From Variovorax sp. J22G73 (GTDB lineage: Bacteria; Pseudomonadota; Gammaproteobacteria; Burkholderiales; Burkholderiaceae_C): a DNA stretch of 64,000 nucleotides. A model generated the notes under the pieces. The model did no database searches. It worked only from the letters and a program-made list of their open reading frames with translations, and was not told where the DNA came from. The stretch spans positions 186,001-250,000 of the forward strand of contig NZ_JASZYK010000004.1 in assembly GCF_030317035.1 (NCBI RefSeq), in the 5' to 3' direction. The translations under genes were made by a program, and so were the position numbers. Shown here piece after piece: positions 6,851 through 16,558 of this stretch; within the stretch, counting starts at the first letter, position 1; each line of letters begins with the position of its first letter.

Positions 6851-8742
6851 GCCTCCACATGCGTTTCAAGGGTGATCGACTGGCGCAACACGGGCCGCTG
6901 CCAATCCACCGACGTGGCGCGCACGAGCCCGAGGTGCGTCTCGGCGCCGTCCTCGTAGCGCACGAGCGCGCCCGGCAGGATCACGCCGGTTTCTGGCCGC
7001 ACCTGCAGGCGCAGATTGACGCTCGCCTGTGCGCCGGTATCGGAGAGCACCGTAGTGCCGCGCTGCGCGACCGCATCGCTGTGTGTGATGAGCGCATGCG
7101 TCACCATGGGCGCGACGTTGTCGCCGGCGGTGCCGCTGCGCGTGACTTGCCCCACGACGCCGGCGGCATTCATGCCCGCGACGAACACCCGCGTGTAATC
7201 CGGCTTCGTCAGCGGCTGGATGCCTTCCACCGAAACCGCTGCAGCAGGCAGCACGTAGTCGGGCGAGAGCGTGTCCCAGTACCACGGCGCGGCCGGGTAG
7301 CGCGGGAGCACGCGAAGCGTGGCGTCGGTCGCATGCGGCTGCACGATGGCGCCGGCCGCGCTGGCGATGTCGAGCACCGCGCCGATGTAGCTCCCTTGAT
7401 AGGCCCATGTCCCGCCAGGCACGGCCCAGTCGGTCAGGCCGAAGTCGATTCCCCAACCGATGCTCACGCCGTTGTATGTGAGCGCCAGGTCGAGGAGCTG
7501 CGCAACGCTGCGCGCCGATGCAGACGCATGGTTGAGCGTGGGCGCATACGGCGCATCCAGCAGCGCACCACGGCCGCGGCCCTGCACCTGAACCTGCGTG
7601 TGCGCAAAGCGCCGGTCACGGTTGCAGTCGGTCGCGCTCAGCCGGTACGGCACGCCGTTGACGGTCGCGAGGATGTCCACCGGCGCGACGTGAATGCCGC
7701 GACGGATGACCGGCCACGCCGAGCCCGGCAACGTGGCATTCCAACGCCAGGTCCACGAGTCGGCATCGAGGCTCATGGAGAAGGCTAAGGCCTCAATTTC
7801 CTCGCCGCTGTCCAAGCGTACGAGGGTGATGCTGTTCTGCACGGTGTAGGTCTCCAGAATGGGCACGATGACGGTTTCGCCTGTGCCGGGCGGCGGGCGA
7901 TATCGCTCACAAATGAAAATCAGGGTGCTGCTGAAGCGCTGCCGCTCGCGGAAGCGCAGCTCTGCCGATGGGAGGTAGCACGGGTCTTCTGCAGGCGGCG
8001 CCACGTCCGAGCGCCCAAGCGGCGGCAGCATCGCGGCTTGCCAGCGCGCCAGCCATGCGCGCTCCACCAGCCGCGCGGCGCCGAATCGCTCGACGTGCGA
8101 GCGATCGATGGGACGGGCCTGCTGCCAACGCGTGTCCGCCGCACGCCGCAGCCGCTCGGCCTCTTGGTAGCGCACACCCAGCGCTGCCGGGTCCACTGCG
8201 AGCGCAGCCTGCCAGCGCACCTCAACGCCCTCGCGCGCACGCGTTGCCTCTTGGTAGCGAAGGCGCGTGTCTGCATGCCGCGCATCGGCGGCCTGGTGGC
8301 GCGCGGCGACAGCATTGCGCGCCCGGCCCCCTTCCTGCCACGCTGCGGTGGTGACGCCGGCGGCACGCACGGCGCGCTGCCAACGCGCTATGCGGCCGGC
8401 TTGCGCCTTCATCGCGTTTTGATGTCGCGCCGTCGTGCCGACCTCGACGGCCGCCGCCACCTGCCAGGCGCTGACCACCTTCCCGACGAGGGGCCGTTCG
8501 GTCGCACTGTCGTAGCGCACGGCGCCGCGCACCATGAACGCCGGCAGCGCGATGACGCCGGCCGCGGTGCCCATCGGCGGCATATCGGCGAACACCGCGC
8601 CCGCGACCATGAACACGGGCAGCGGGATGCGCCCGACCGCATAGACCGCACCGCTGGCAACCTCGTCGGGCTCGCCGAACGTGAGCTCAACCGGCCGGAG
8701 GCCGAGCGGCGGCTTGCGAAAAACGAGGTCGTTATTCGCCAA
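6847..8742 (-). CDS. Large tail-tip/baseplate-like structural protein with N-terminal WQ repeats
   Basis: This 631-residue protein starts with TTG (MANNDLVFRKPP). Residues about 110-245 hold about eight degenerate units of about 16-20 residues built around RWQ.A / RYQEA / RHQAA. The C-terminal half (about 290-630) looks like a tail hub-type domain series (strand-rich, with SLDADSWTWRWNA and VRPETGVILPGALVRYEDG). It is the last large tail gene before lysis, which fits a tip or baseplate component. The exact counterpart in lambda is not clear. Confidence 0.75.
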   Translation of the reverse strand: MANNDLVFRKPPLGLRPVELTFGEPDEVASGAVYAVGRIPLPVFMVAGAVFADMPPMGTAAGVIALPAFMVRGAVRYDSATERPLVGKVVSAWQVAAAVEVGTTARHQNAMKAQAGRIARWQRAVRAAGVTTAAWQEGGRARNAVAARHQAADARHADTRLRYQEATRAREGVEVRWQAALAVDPAALGVRYQEAERLRRAADTRWQQARPIDRSHVERFGAARLVERAWLARWQAAMLPPLGRSDVAPPAEDPCYLPSAELRFRERQRFSSTLIFICERYRPPPGTGETVIVPILETYTVQNSITLVRLDSGEEIEALAFSMSLDADSWTWRWNATLPGSAWPVIRRGIHVAPVDILATVNGVPYRLSATDCNRDRRFAHTQVQVQGRGRGALLDAPYAPTLNHASASARSVAQLLDLALTYNGVSIGWGIDFGLTDWAVPGGTWAYQGSYIGAVLDIASAAGAIVQPHATDATLRVLPRYPAAPWYWDTLSPDYVLPAAAVSVEGIQPLTKPDYTRVFVAGMNAAGVVGQVTRSGTAGDNVAPMVTHALITHSDAVAQRGTTVLSDTGAQASVNLRLQVRPETGVILPGALVRYEDGAETHLGLVRATSVDWQRPVLRQSITLETHVEA

Positions 8743-9136
8743 GGGTCACCATCCCAAGGAAGAATTCGCCGCCTTGGTAAATCTTCCCTTCCGGGTCGCC
8801 GGCCGGCGGGTTCACCATCGTGATCTTGACTTGGCCTGCGCCCGATGGTCCGCTGACCGTGAAGTCCGCAATCCATGTGCCGTCCGCCGCTTCGAGCCGC
8901 CCCCACGCAGCGACACCAGACCCCGAAGCCAGGTCGCCGGCCGGATTGGCCTGCTGCAGCACCAGCACCCCCGAGCTGATCGGGCCCACCGGATAGGCGA
9001 GCACCGCCGCGGCGAGCAGCGTTGTCTCTGCGCCGCCCTCGACGGGCTTGGCGCCGGCGAAGACCTTGAACTTCGCGCCCGAGCCCATGAAGCCCACCAG
9101 GCCGAGCAACATCGCGTTGATCGCTACGATGTTCAT
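8732..9136 (-). CDS. Phage tail-associated protein, unknown function
   Basis: The 134-residue reading frame from ATG 9136 overlaps the upstream gene by 4 bases (ATGA) and the downstream gene by 11. The N-terminus has a hydrophobic stretch (MNIVAINAMLLGLVGFMG); the rest is predicted beta-rich (FTVSGPSGAGQVKITMVNP). The position between the LamG-type protein and the hub-like protein indicates a tail-tip accessory. Confidence 0.72.
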   Translation of the reverse strand: MNIVAINAMLLGLVGFMGSGAKFKVFAGAKPVEGGAETTLLAAAVLAYPVGPISSGVLVLQQANPAGDLASGSGVAAWGRLEAADGTWIADFTVSGPSGAGQVKITMVNPPAGDPEGKIYQGGEFFLGMVTLGE

Positions 9137-11343
9137 ACGGGGCTCACGATCACCGAAACAGCGGCGAGGCCATTCGTCGCACCCGCGCCCTGATCGACCG
9201 TCACGGTCCCGGCCATGCTCAAGACCGCATCGATCAATGGCTTCGTCCATACAGCCATGCGCAGTTGATCGAGCGAAGTCGCCGTGCGAGGTGTCCACGG
9301 CCCGTTCGATATTGACCAGCTCGTCGGCGCCGGCGTGGCATTGGCGTTGGCGCTTGCGGCAATCGCGATGCCGATCCGCTCGCCGTTGCCGGTCGTGATG
9401 TCCGGCACCGCGATGGCCTGATTCGCGGTGGTGTTGATCGCCGTGCCGTTGAAGGCCGTGACGGCAGGCTGCTTTCCGTTTGTCTGGCTGATTGCAATCG
9501 TTACGTATTCGCTTCGGTCTGCCACCGAGAAAGACACCGTCTCGGCCTGCCCCGCGTCCACTGCACGGCCCGTCGTCGTGTAGACATGGACGTACCGCGT
9601 GGTGCCACCGGTTGCCGTGTAGGGCTGCACGCCTCGAAGCGTCCACCGGGCCGACACAGTCGGATTCGGCGTGCCCGTCTGCATCACCACCATCAGCAAA
9701 TCGTTCTCTGCGATGACTGCAGGAAAAATCATGTTCGTGGCCCCCGCCGAGGCGTAGATGCCGAACCAAGTGCTTCGCACGAAGACGCTCGGCGCCTGCG
9801 TCTTGACCTCCTCGAGCAGGGTCACACCACCATTCGCCAACTTCAGGTTGTCCGCGATCACGGCGCGGAAGTCGTTCAAGTAGTCCAACGAATAGACGGT
9901 GTAGGCCTCGCTCTCGTCGATCCAATCGAACGAATAGGCGCCCGTCGCGGCCTCGCTCCACATCTCCGCGATCTGCAGGCCGTCCCGCTCACGCACGAGC
10001 CGAACCTTGCGCGAGACGGGTGTGTCCGACATGCCGTGCTTCTTCGTCGTCCCAGCCACTCGGCCGATGAGCAGGCCTGCGAAAGACGTGGTGTAGTAGT
10101 CCTTGCGCGCCCTGAGATACCGCAGCGGAGTGAAGGAGCGGCGCACCACGGGCGTCGCCGGTTGCACTGCGCCGGTGGCCTGTACGAGAGGCCGCGCAGT
10201 GGTCACGCGGGCGAAGCTGTCGGTGTTGACCGTGGCGGGCCCCACCCCCAGGCCGTTGAACGGCACGTAGCTTCCGGAGTAGCGCGGGGCCGTCAGGCTT
10301 TGCGAAATGATGACGTTCTTGATATTGCCATTGAAGTAGTCCACAGCCGTTGCAACGCTCGACGTTCGATGCGCACCGATCCACGCCGAAACATTCGCCA
10401 CTCCGACCGTGAAGCCGGACGAAGCAGCGAACCGGGCGACCAACTTCCCGTCGAGGAAGATCGTCACCACCGAGGGATTCGTCAGCGTCGAGTTGACGAT
10501 GGCGAGCTTGTGCCAGGCGCCGTCGTTCACCGGCACGCCGGTGGTGCTTGCCGATGACAGCGCAAATTGCAGCAACCCGGTGCCGGCCTCGATGTAGATC
10601 TGCATCGTGTAGCTGGAATTGCTGACCCACGAAAACAGCGTCTGGCGTGCGCTCGACGAGGTGCGGAACTGAAACTCCCACGTCGTCGCGCCGGGGTGGT
10701 TGCTGAAAATCTTGGACAACGGCGTGAGCGCCACGTACTGCGAGGTGCCGTTGAGCAGCAGGCTCGTCGTTCCACTGGGTGGCGCGACGGCGTTGCTCAA
10801 CGCGGGGCCACCGACCCCCGTCAACGTGACGCCGTTGACGCTGCTGTCAGTGAAGGTCGTTTGGCCGTTGACCCCTTCGAACTCCGCATAGAGCTGCTGC
10901 AGCGTTGCGGTGGCGCCCACCGCCATCGCCTTGACCGAGCTTGAAGTTTTCGTGCGAGCGCCCGGCCACGAGATGAGCTCGAACATGTAGTAGTCGGCCC
11001 ACGTCGCGCCATCGTCCGAGTACTGAATTCGGGCGTTGCGCAAAAAGCTGGCCGCGACGTTCACCGCGCCGAGGCGGATGTCATCGACTTCCACCGCCGA
11101 GCCGCCAAAGTCCCACTGCAGGCTCAGGCCCATGTGGAGCGGGTACGCCCATTCAACCGACGTGCCGGTGTCGTCGTCAGATAGCGCCGCCAAGCTGCCC
11201 GTGGTGGGCGCTGCGGTTGCGGTCAGGACCGCGGCCGTGTCCACGCGCACGCCGCTGGCGAGCAGATGGAATTCCGAGAGCTGAAGCGCGAACCTGCCCG
11301 CTGTGCGCAGCAGGTCGGCTCTCCAATAGCGATGTGCTGCCAT
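9133..11343 (-). CDS. Tail protein with discoidin-like and LamG/concanavalin-like domains, receptor-binding candidate
   Basis: This 736-residue protein begins MAAHRYWRADLL. The first about 130 residues resemble an F5/8 type C (discoidin-like) module (SEFHLLASGVRVD, NARIQYSDDGATWAD). Residues about 180-365 have a LamG-like jelly roll (LLLNGTSQYVALTPL, WEFQFRTSS, AWHKLAIVNSTL, VTIFLDGKLVARF). Both folds bind glycans in other proteins. A third, beta-rich part with TGSPN-type composition follows. I infer a role in host recognition; the domain calls are from sequence pattern. Confidence 0.78.
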   Translation of the reverse strand: MAAHRYWRADLLRTAGRFALQLSEFHLLASGVRVDTAAVLTATAAPTTGSLAALSDDDTGTSVEWAYPLHMGLSLQWDFGGSAVEVDDIRLGAVNVAASFLRNARIQYSDDGATWADYYMFELISWPGARTKTSSSVKAMAVGATATLQQLYAEFEGVNGQTTFTDSSVNGVTLTGVGGPALSNAVAPPSGTTSLLLNGTSQYVALTPLSKIFSNHPGATTWEFQFRTSSSARQTLFSWVSNSSYTMQIYIEAGTGLLQFALSSASTTGVPVNDGAWHKLAIVNSTLTNPSVVTIFLDGKLVARFAASSGFTVGVANVSAWIGAHRTSSVATAVDYFNGNIKNVIISQSLTAPRYSGSYVPFNGLGVGPATVNTDSFARVTTARPLVQATGAVQPATPVVRRSFTPLRYLRARKDYYTTSFAGLLIGRVAGTTKKHGMSDTPVSRKVRLVRERDGLQIAEMWSEAATGAYSFDWIDESEAYTVYSLDYLNDFRAVIADNLKLANGGVTLLEEVKTQAPSVFVRSTWFGIYASAGATNMIFPAVIAENDLLMVVMQTGTPNPTVSARWTLRGVQPYTATGGTTRYVHVYTTTGRAVDAGQAETVSFSVADRSEYVTIAISQTNGKQPAVTAFNGTAINTTANQAIAVPDITTGNGERIGIAIAASANANATPAPTSWSISNGPWTPRTATSLDQLRMAVWTKPLIDAVLSMAGTVTVDQGAGATNGLAAVSVIVSPV

Positions 11344-11346
11344 GTC

Positions 11347-12555
11347 TTAGCGCCACGGCCCGGTAAGGTCGATGGCGGCGCCACCGGTGTTCGCCGAGGT
11401 CGATGCACTAACGTAGGGCGTTGATGTGCCGCCAGCCACAGACCAGAACTGCAGCGTCTTGCCCGCCGAGTTCTGAATCGCAGGAATGCGGTCAAGGTTT
11501 TTGAAGGTGTCGTAGACGCCCGACTGCGGCAGGTGGTACAGCCCCGGCATATCGCCGCGGGGGTATCCACTGGTCACCTGCTTGATGACCTTCGGAGAGA
11601 CGTACAGCGCCCCGTCGATGGGATTTGGAAACGACCCCAGAAGGCCAGTCGTGAAGCCGGAATAGTTGGTGCCGCCGGTGAGCGCGTAGGGCTGCACGTA
11701 GGTCGGCGATCCCACCCCGGTGAAGTCTCGCGGCACGACGCAATTGGTTGCCCAACCGGCCGCCAGGTCACCGGTCCCATCCGCCACGCCGGAGGCATAA
11801 CCCAGGATGCAAAGGTAAGGGTCGCCGGCCGGTCGGAAAGGCGTCATGTCGCCGAAGCCACGAATGGCGCCCGTCTGAATCGACTGCGCCGACGAGGTCC
11901 CGGCGAGCACGTTGTGCATGAACAAGCGGCTGTCGCCCGCGAAAGCCCAGGTTACCGCGGTGGCGTTCGCGTTGTTGCTCTTGACCCAGTGGCCGCCGCC
12001 CGACTGCTGGGTGTCCGTCGGCGCGGGGTTGGTGCCGGTGTCGATGTCGGACATGGTCTCGTACATGCGCACGCGGCACGTGGTCGTGCCCGAATCTTCA
12101 ACGCGCAGGTACAGGCGGGTGCCGGTCACATCGTTGGAGCGGTACACCCGCCTGTTGGCTGCGGAGAAGACGGTCGACCAGCCAAGCGACGCCATCTTCA
12201 TCGTGATGGTGCCGGTGTAGGTGCCGTCAGGCAGCGAGGTCGCCCACGTCGCCGTCGTGGAGGTCGGGCGGTTCACCACCTTCTGCTCTCCATTGGCGCC
12301 AGCAAAACCGGCAGGCCCGCCCGTAACGCCAGCCACCAACACCACGCTGTCGATCTGCGACGAGTGGGTGCCGTTGAACGTCGCGGTCATCACGCCCGCC
12401 GCGGCGACGAGAGAGGTCAGGCTCTTGAGGTCAAAGCCCGTATCGAGCAGAGCGTCGAGCCATGCGACAGCAGCGCCCGCCACGCCGTTGAGCACGGGCG
12501 CATTCACCATCGTGCTGTTGAAATTCTTGACGCTTGTGTCTACCGGGGAAGCCAT
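11347..12555 (-). CDS. Phage tail structural protein, unknown domain
   Basis: This 402-residue protein (MASPVDTSVKNFNSTMVNAPVLNG) lies 3 bases before the next gene. It looks beta-rich, with many Thr/Ser/Gly, and opens with an N-terminal segment typical of phage virion proteins. The stretch GTYTGTITMKMASLGWSTV recalls a beta-sandwich. It lies between the very large tail protein and the LamG-type protein and is expected in the tail tip. No enzymatic motif is seen. Confidence 0.75.
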   Translation of the reverse strand: MASPVDTSVKNFNSTMVNAPVLNGVAGAAVAWLDALLDTGFDLKSLTSLVAAAGVMTATFNGTHSSQIDSVVLVAGVTGGPAGFAGANGEQKVVNRPTSTTATWATSLPDGTYTGTITMKMASLGWSTVFSAANRRVYRSNDVTGTRLYLRVEDSGTTTCRVRMYETMSDIDTGTNPAPTDTQQSGGGHWVKSNNANATAVTWAFAGDSRLFMHNVLAGTSSAQSIQTGAIRGFGDMTPFRPAGDPYLCILGYASGVADGTGDLAAGWATNCVVPRDFTGVGSPTYVQPYALTGGTNYSGFTTGLLGSFPNPIDGALYVSPKVIKQVTSGYPRGDMPGLYHLPQSGVYDTFKNLDRIPAIQNSAGKTLQFWSVAGGTSTPYVSASTSANTGGAAIDLTGPWR

Positions 12556-12575
12556 GGGTTCGTTCTCGCTTTTCT

Positions 12576-15500
12576 TTACGGGCGGTCCACGCCGATGCGG
12601 ACCAGAAGTTCGAAGCTGTCATCGAGCACGCTCTCCGCGCCCATCTGCACGGTGCGAATGACAACGAAGGGAAAGGTCGCCGCAACGGTGTTGAAGCGGA
12701 TGACGTGCCCCGCGGCCCAGCCCGAGCCAAAGCCGGCGGCGGGAATCGTCATGTAGGGTGCGCCCGAGGGGCCGATGGGCGAGCAGTCGGCCGCCATGCT
12801 CTGCGCGGTCACGATCTGCCCGACGTGCTCGCCAATGAGGTTGTAGGTGGTGCCGCCGTTGTTGATCTGGATGCGCCAACGCTCCGTCACGGCGCCTTTG
12901 TTGGTCACCGCAATGGGAAAGTCGATGTCGTTGAACGTAGGGTCTGCGGCGTTGCCGATGAGGCTGTCCGACCAAACGCCTGTCCACGACTGCTGGTCGA
13001 AGAAGAGCGACACACCGGCTTTCACGTCGCCCATGCGCAAGGCGCTGCTCACATAGCTTTCATTCGCCGGGTAGTCGTGCGTGATTCGACTCCAGAAGGA
13101 AATTCGCCCGTCGATCTGCACATCGGTGACGGTCAGCAGGTCCTCGATGGTGTGCTCGTAGACGACCGGCTGCGCGTAGCTCGACACGTCGGAGAACGTG
13201 ACCGTGCCCGCATCGAGGTTGCGCATGTAGCCAGCCGACACGGCGAGGCCGTTGGCGTCGATGATCCGCATGCGCGAGAGCCGCACGCGGCCTGCGTCGA
13301 GCGTCATCCCGTTGGACACCACCGCCGGCGGAAGGCGCTTGGTGTTGCCGATGACCACGAGCCCGCCCTTGCGGAAGATCGGCACACGGCCATCCGAAGG
13401 CAGACGCACCGGGTCGAGGCCAAGCATGGCGGCATCAACGGGCAGCGTCGTGGTGGCGACGGTGTTGTATCGGATGGTGCTGGCGAAGACAGGGACCGGC
13501 TTCCAAATCTTGCCGTCCGTCCCCACCGCGTCCGCGTCGTACCAGATTTCGCCTTCGTTGCCGGCAGCCGTCACCCAGTCGCCGAAGCGCACCTTGACCA
13601 GCCCGGTAGACGCATCTACCGTGCCGTGAACGTTGGTGCCGCTGATGACGCCTGCGAGCGAGGCCGTGACGTTGATCGTGCCGCCGTTGAGCTTCGTTGC
13701 GAGCAGCTGCAGCGTGCCGGGGCTGATGGGCGCCACCGGTGTGCGAAACACCACGTATTCCACCGGCTGGCCGTTCAATGCGGTCAACAGGCTGTTGACG
13801 ACGACCGGACCCGCGCCGGAAGCGGGCCAGGTGGTCAGCGCGGCCGTGTTGGTGGCGTAGTCGTAGGTGCCGGCCAATGTGGCCGCGCCCGTGGCCGGAT
13901 CGAGGTCGGTATAGAGCGCACCTGCCCGGTCAAAGTAGGTCTTGCCGCCCACGGTGAAATTCACGCTGCCAGGCACGCCGGCCTCGCTCGCGTTGGGCAG
14001 CAGCTTGATTGAGAGCTTCGGCGCGTTGAACGTCTGGCTCTTCGCCGTGCCGGCGCCGGCCACACGAAAATCGGCCGTCACGAGCGCCGAGGCGTCCGCG
14101 GGCAGCGTGGCGTTCAAGGGCACATAGGCGTAGCCCGTGAGCGTGTTGCGGAAGGCGCCCGGCAGGTTTGGCGAGAGCACGGTGCCGAGCAGGCCCAGCT
14201 CGCTCACGGCCCACTGCGGCACGGGCACGGTCACGACCGCTTCGGGATACAACTTGGCGACACCCGTCGCGAGGTTGATCGTGCCGAACTCGACGCCGAC
14301 ACCATCGACCAGCTTGCCGGCGCCGTTGTCGGTCACGGTCTTGGTGGAGGCGAAGTTCTGCGGCACCCACTGGTTCGCCGGCACGCCGCCGGTGGACATC
14401 AGTACGAGGTTCCACGAGAGCGACACCGAGCGCGCTGCGATGTTGGTCTTGCCGAGGTTGAGCGTGACGCTGCCGTCCACCTCGCGCGCAGGCGCCGCGA
14501 ATGCCTTGTTCTCGGCGGTGCCGTGGCTGTAGTTGACCGTGAAGGCCACCGACGAAGCCGGAAGAGTGTTCGGCCGAACTTCGAGGGTGCTGCTCGCGTA
14601 GCCCACCGCCCCGGTCGCGTCTCCGGCCAGCGCGCCGCTGCCGTTGTCCGCGGCGTGCCGGGCCGTGCCGTCGTTCCAGTCCACCGACACACTGCCCGCC
14701 TGCGCGGCCAGGTTGTCGAGCGCCAGCATGATGGACATCGCCGAGGCCAGCGTGCCGCTGCGGTCCCGGTAGTTCGACTTTGCGCCCCAGAAAAACAGCA
14801 CCTCGCTGCCCACGTCCGGCAGCGCGCCCACGGTGGGCAAGGCCGTGCCCGAGGCATAGTCCACGGTCCCCGAGCCTGCGCTCGAATCTGCGCCGCGCAG
14901 GCGGCCGGCGCCATCGTCGGCCAGCTCGTACCAGTTGCCGCCCGAGCGGAAAGCGACCCGCAGCGTGCCAGGTGCCGGCGGCGGAAGGATGGTGAGCGGG
15001 TAGCTGCTGCGACGGTTCTCGGCGGCGACCGCAATCGATGCCGAGTCCGCGAGCTGGATCGGTGCGCCGGCCGGCTTGAACGTGATCGCCTTGGTGCCGC
15101 CGATCTGCGGCGCGTCGCTTGCAAACGTCAGCGTGCCGCCGATGTTGGAGATGGTGCCGATGTTCGCCGCGCCGAGCTTGAGCCTGCCGGCGTCGTCGGT
15201 GATGGTTCCCGCGGCCGTGGCAATCGAGAGGGTGCCGGGGAACACGGGATTGCCGAGCGTGAGCGAGACGCTCGGGCCGAACGGGGCCGCCGTGGTCAAC
15301 GACACATTGCCGCCACCGGAAGCCACCAGCGCGACGGAAGACCCGGCCGCGCTGGTGTCCACGATCGGCACTTCCGTGGTGGCCGCCGGCACGAGCTGCG
15401 TATCGATGCGATCCACCTTCACGGACAAGTCGCCCAGGGCGGCGTTCAGCACGAGCTTGGCAACACCGTAGAAACGCGAGGCGTCGGCCACGAGCATGCG

Positions 15501-16157
15501 ATTGATGACGGCCGAGGTCGCGGTGCGCTCGAAGATGCGATTCGCAGCGGTGCCGGTGTAATCGTTTTTCAGGCCGTCGAGGATTTCGCAGACGCACACC
15601 TGCGCTTGGTAGTCCACGAAGGTATTGCTCACGCTGTAGCTGTAGGTGCGCTGCTCGACCGTGACGCGCGCGATGCGCACCGCCTCGGACTTGCCGCCGC
15701 CGCTGATCTGCAGGGTCGCGTTTGCGTTGGGCGGCGTCGCGCCGGGGCGCTGGAAGATCTGCAGCGACTTCTGTCCCTGCACATGGTTGGACAGCAGGAA
15801 GCCGCCGAACTCTTCGCCGGGCGTCGTGTACGCCTCGACGCGCGCCTGAATGTCGGCGCGGCGGTCGAAGAAGTCGCCCGTGTAGAACAGCGCAGCGCTG
15901 ACGTTCGGGTCAACAGGCGGGCGCACGATGCAGACGGTGCCGCCGAGCGCCGTATCGGTGTTCAGGGTCTGGATGGTGGCCGCAACCTTCATCATGCTGA
16001 CATCCCCCTGCGCGCGGTCCACTTCCGAGATGTCTTTGCAGATGGCATTGCTTTTGCCGTCCACGATCACGTTCGACGTGGGCGCGCCGCCGCCGTTGGG
16101 CACGTCATCCATGACCTGCGTGGTCACCAGCTTGATATCGGATTCGAGAATGGTCAT
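12576..16157 (-). CDS. Very large tail protein (1193 aa) with tandem beta-sandwich-like repeats
   Basis: The N-terminal about 250 residues look like a distinct virion domain (MTILESDIKLVTTQVMDDVPNGG...). From about residue 280 to 900 there are about six degenerate units of roughly 75-110 residues, each with a strand pattern near PGTL/AGSV/PGSV, then D.GAG.L.G, then GTVDYASG / GTINLATG / GTYDYATN / GTVDASTG. The C-terminal part is different again. It is placed just after the tape measure in gene order, so it is likely a tail-tip or central-fibre component. Cell-surface contact is inferred. Confidence 0.78.
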   Translation of the reverse strand: MTILESDIKLVTTQVMDDVPNGGGAPTSNVIVDGKSNAICKDISEVDRAQGDVSMMKVAATIQTLNTDTALGGTVCIVRPPVDPNVSAALFYTGDFFDRRADIQARVEAYTTPGEEFGGFLLSNHVQGQKSLQIFQRPGATPPNANATLQISGGGKSEAVRIARVTVEQRTYSYSVSNTFVDYQAQVCVCEILDGLKNDYTGTAANRIFERTATSAVINRMLVADASRFYGVAKLVLNAALGDLSVKVDRIDTQLVPAATTEVPIVDTSAAGSSVALVASGGGNVSLTTAAPFGPSVSLTLGNPVFPGTLSIATAAGTITDDAGRLKLGAANIGTISNIGGTLTFASDAPQIGGTKAITFKPAGAPIQLADSASIAVAAENRRSSYPLTILPPPAPGTLRVAFRSGGNWYELADDGAGRLRGADSSAGSGTVDYASGTALPTVGALPDVGSEVLFFWGAKSNYRDRSGTLASAMSIMLALDNLAAQAGSVSVDWNDGTARHAADNGSGALAGDATGAVGYASSTLEVRPNTLPASSVAFTVNYSHGTAENKAFAAPAREVDGSVTLNLGKTNIAARSVSLSWNLVLMSTGGVPANQWVPQNFASTKTVTDNGAGKLVDGVGVEFGTINLATGVAKLYPEAVVTVPVPQWAVSELGLLGTVLSPNLPGAFRNTLTGYAYVPLNATLPADASALVTADFRVAGAGTAKSQTFNAPKLSIKLLPNASEAGVPGSVNFTVGGKTYFDRAGALYTDLDPATGAATLAGTYDYATNTAALTTWPASGAGPVVVNSLLTALNGQPVEYVVFRTPVAPISPGTLQLLATKLNGGTINVTASLAGVISGTNVHGTVDASTGLVKVRFGDWVTAAGNEGEIWYDADAVGTDGKIWKPVPVFASTIRYNTVATTTLPVDAAMLGLDPVRLPSDGRVPIFRKGGLVVIGNTKRLPPAVVSNGMTLDAGRVRLSRMRIIDANGLAVSAGYMRNLDAGTVTFSDVSSYAQPVVYEHTIEDLLTVTDVQIDGRISFWSRITHDYPANESYVSSALRMGDVKAGVSLFFDQQSWTGVWSDSLIGNAADPTFNDIDFPIAVTNKGAVTERWRIQINNGGTTYNLIGEHVGQIVTAQSMAADCSPIGPSGAPYMTIPAAGFGSGWAAGHVIRFNTVAATFPFVVIRTVQMGAESVLDDSFELLVRIGVDRP

Positions 16158-16160
16158 TGG

Positions 16161-16556
16161 TCAAACAGTGATGAGGCGCACGGTGGCGATATAGGGGTAG
16201 TTCTCGGCGGGCAGCTCCGGGCGCGCGAGCGGCTTGCCTTCGACGGCCAGGCCCGGCGCGAACTGCACGGTGAAGCTGCGGCCATCGGCCAGCACAAGGG
16301 CGTGCTCGCCTATCGGGTCGGCGGCGTTGAGCGCCTGCAGGGCGACGAGGCCGCCGCGGGCGATCCACCCCGCATCGGCCTCGCCCTGCAGGGTGATCGG
16401 GCGGCCTGCCAGGCGCACGCCGGCATCGATGAGGGCCGCGCCCGTCACGGAATACTCGAGACTCTTCTCGACGGGGTTCCATCCGAACTCGTCGGACCAA
16501 ACCATCCCGCGCGGAATCTGCAGGGCCCCCAGGGCGTGAAACTTCGGTGCTGCCAT
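16161..16556 (-). CDS. Minor tail protein following the tape measure
   Basis: This 131-residue protein starts at ATG 16556, two bases after the tape-measure stop. It shows the pattern of small minor tail proteins that follow tape measures (GMVWSDEFGWNPVEKSLEYSV, then ITLQGEADAGWI). It most likely belongs to the distal tail. No catalytic motif is visible. Confidence 0.75.
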   Translation of the reverse strand: MAAPKFHALGALQIPRGMVWSDEFGWNPVEKSLEYSVTGAALIDAGVRLAGRPITLQGEADAGWIARGGLVALQALNAADPIGEHALVLADGRSFTVQFAPGLAVEGKPLARPELPAENYPYIATVRLITV

Positions 16557-16558
16557 GT

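Noticed and set aside
15990..16040. Third copy of the TGACAT...ATGTCA dyad.
   Set aside because: Arms are shorter, the spacer is much longer and the loop core is missing; it lies within coding sequence.
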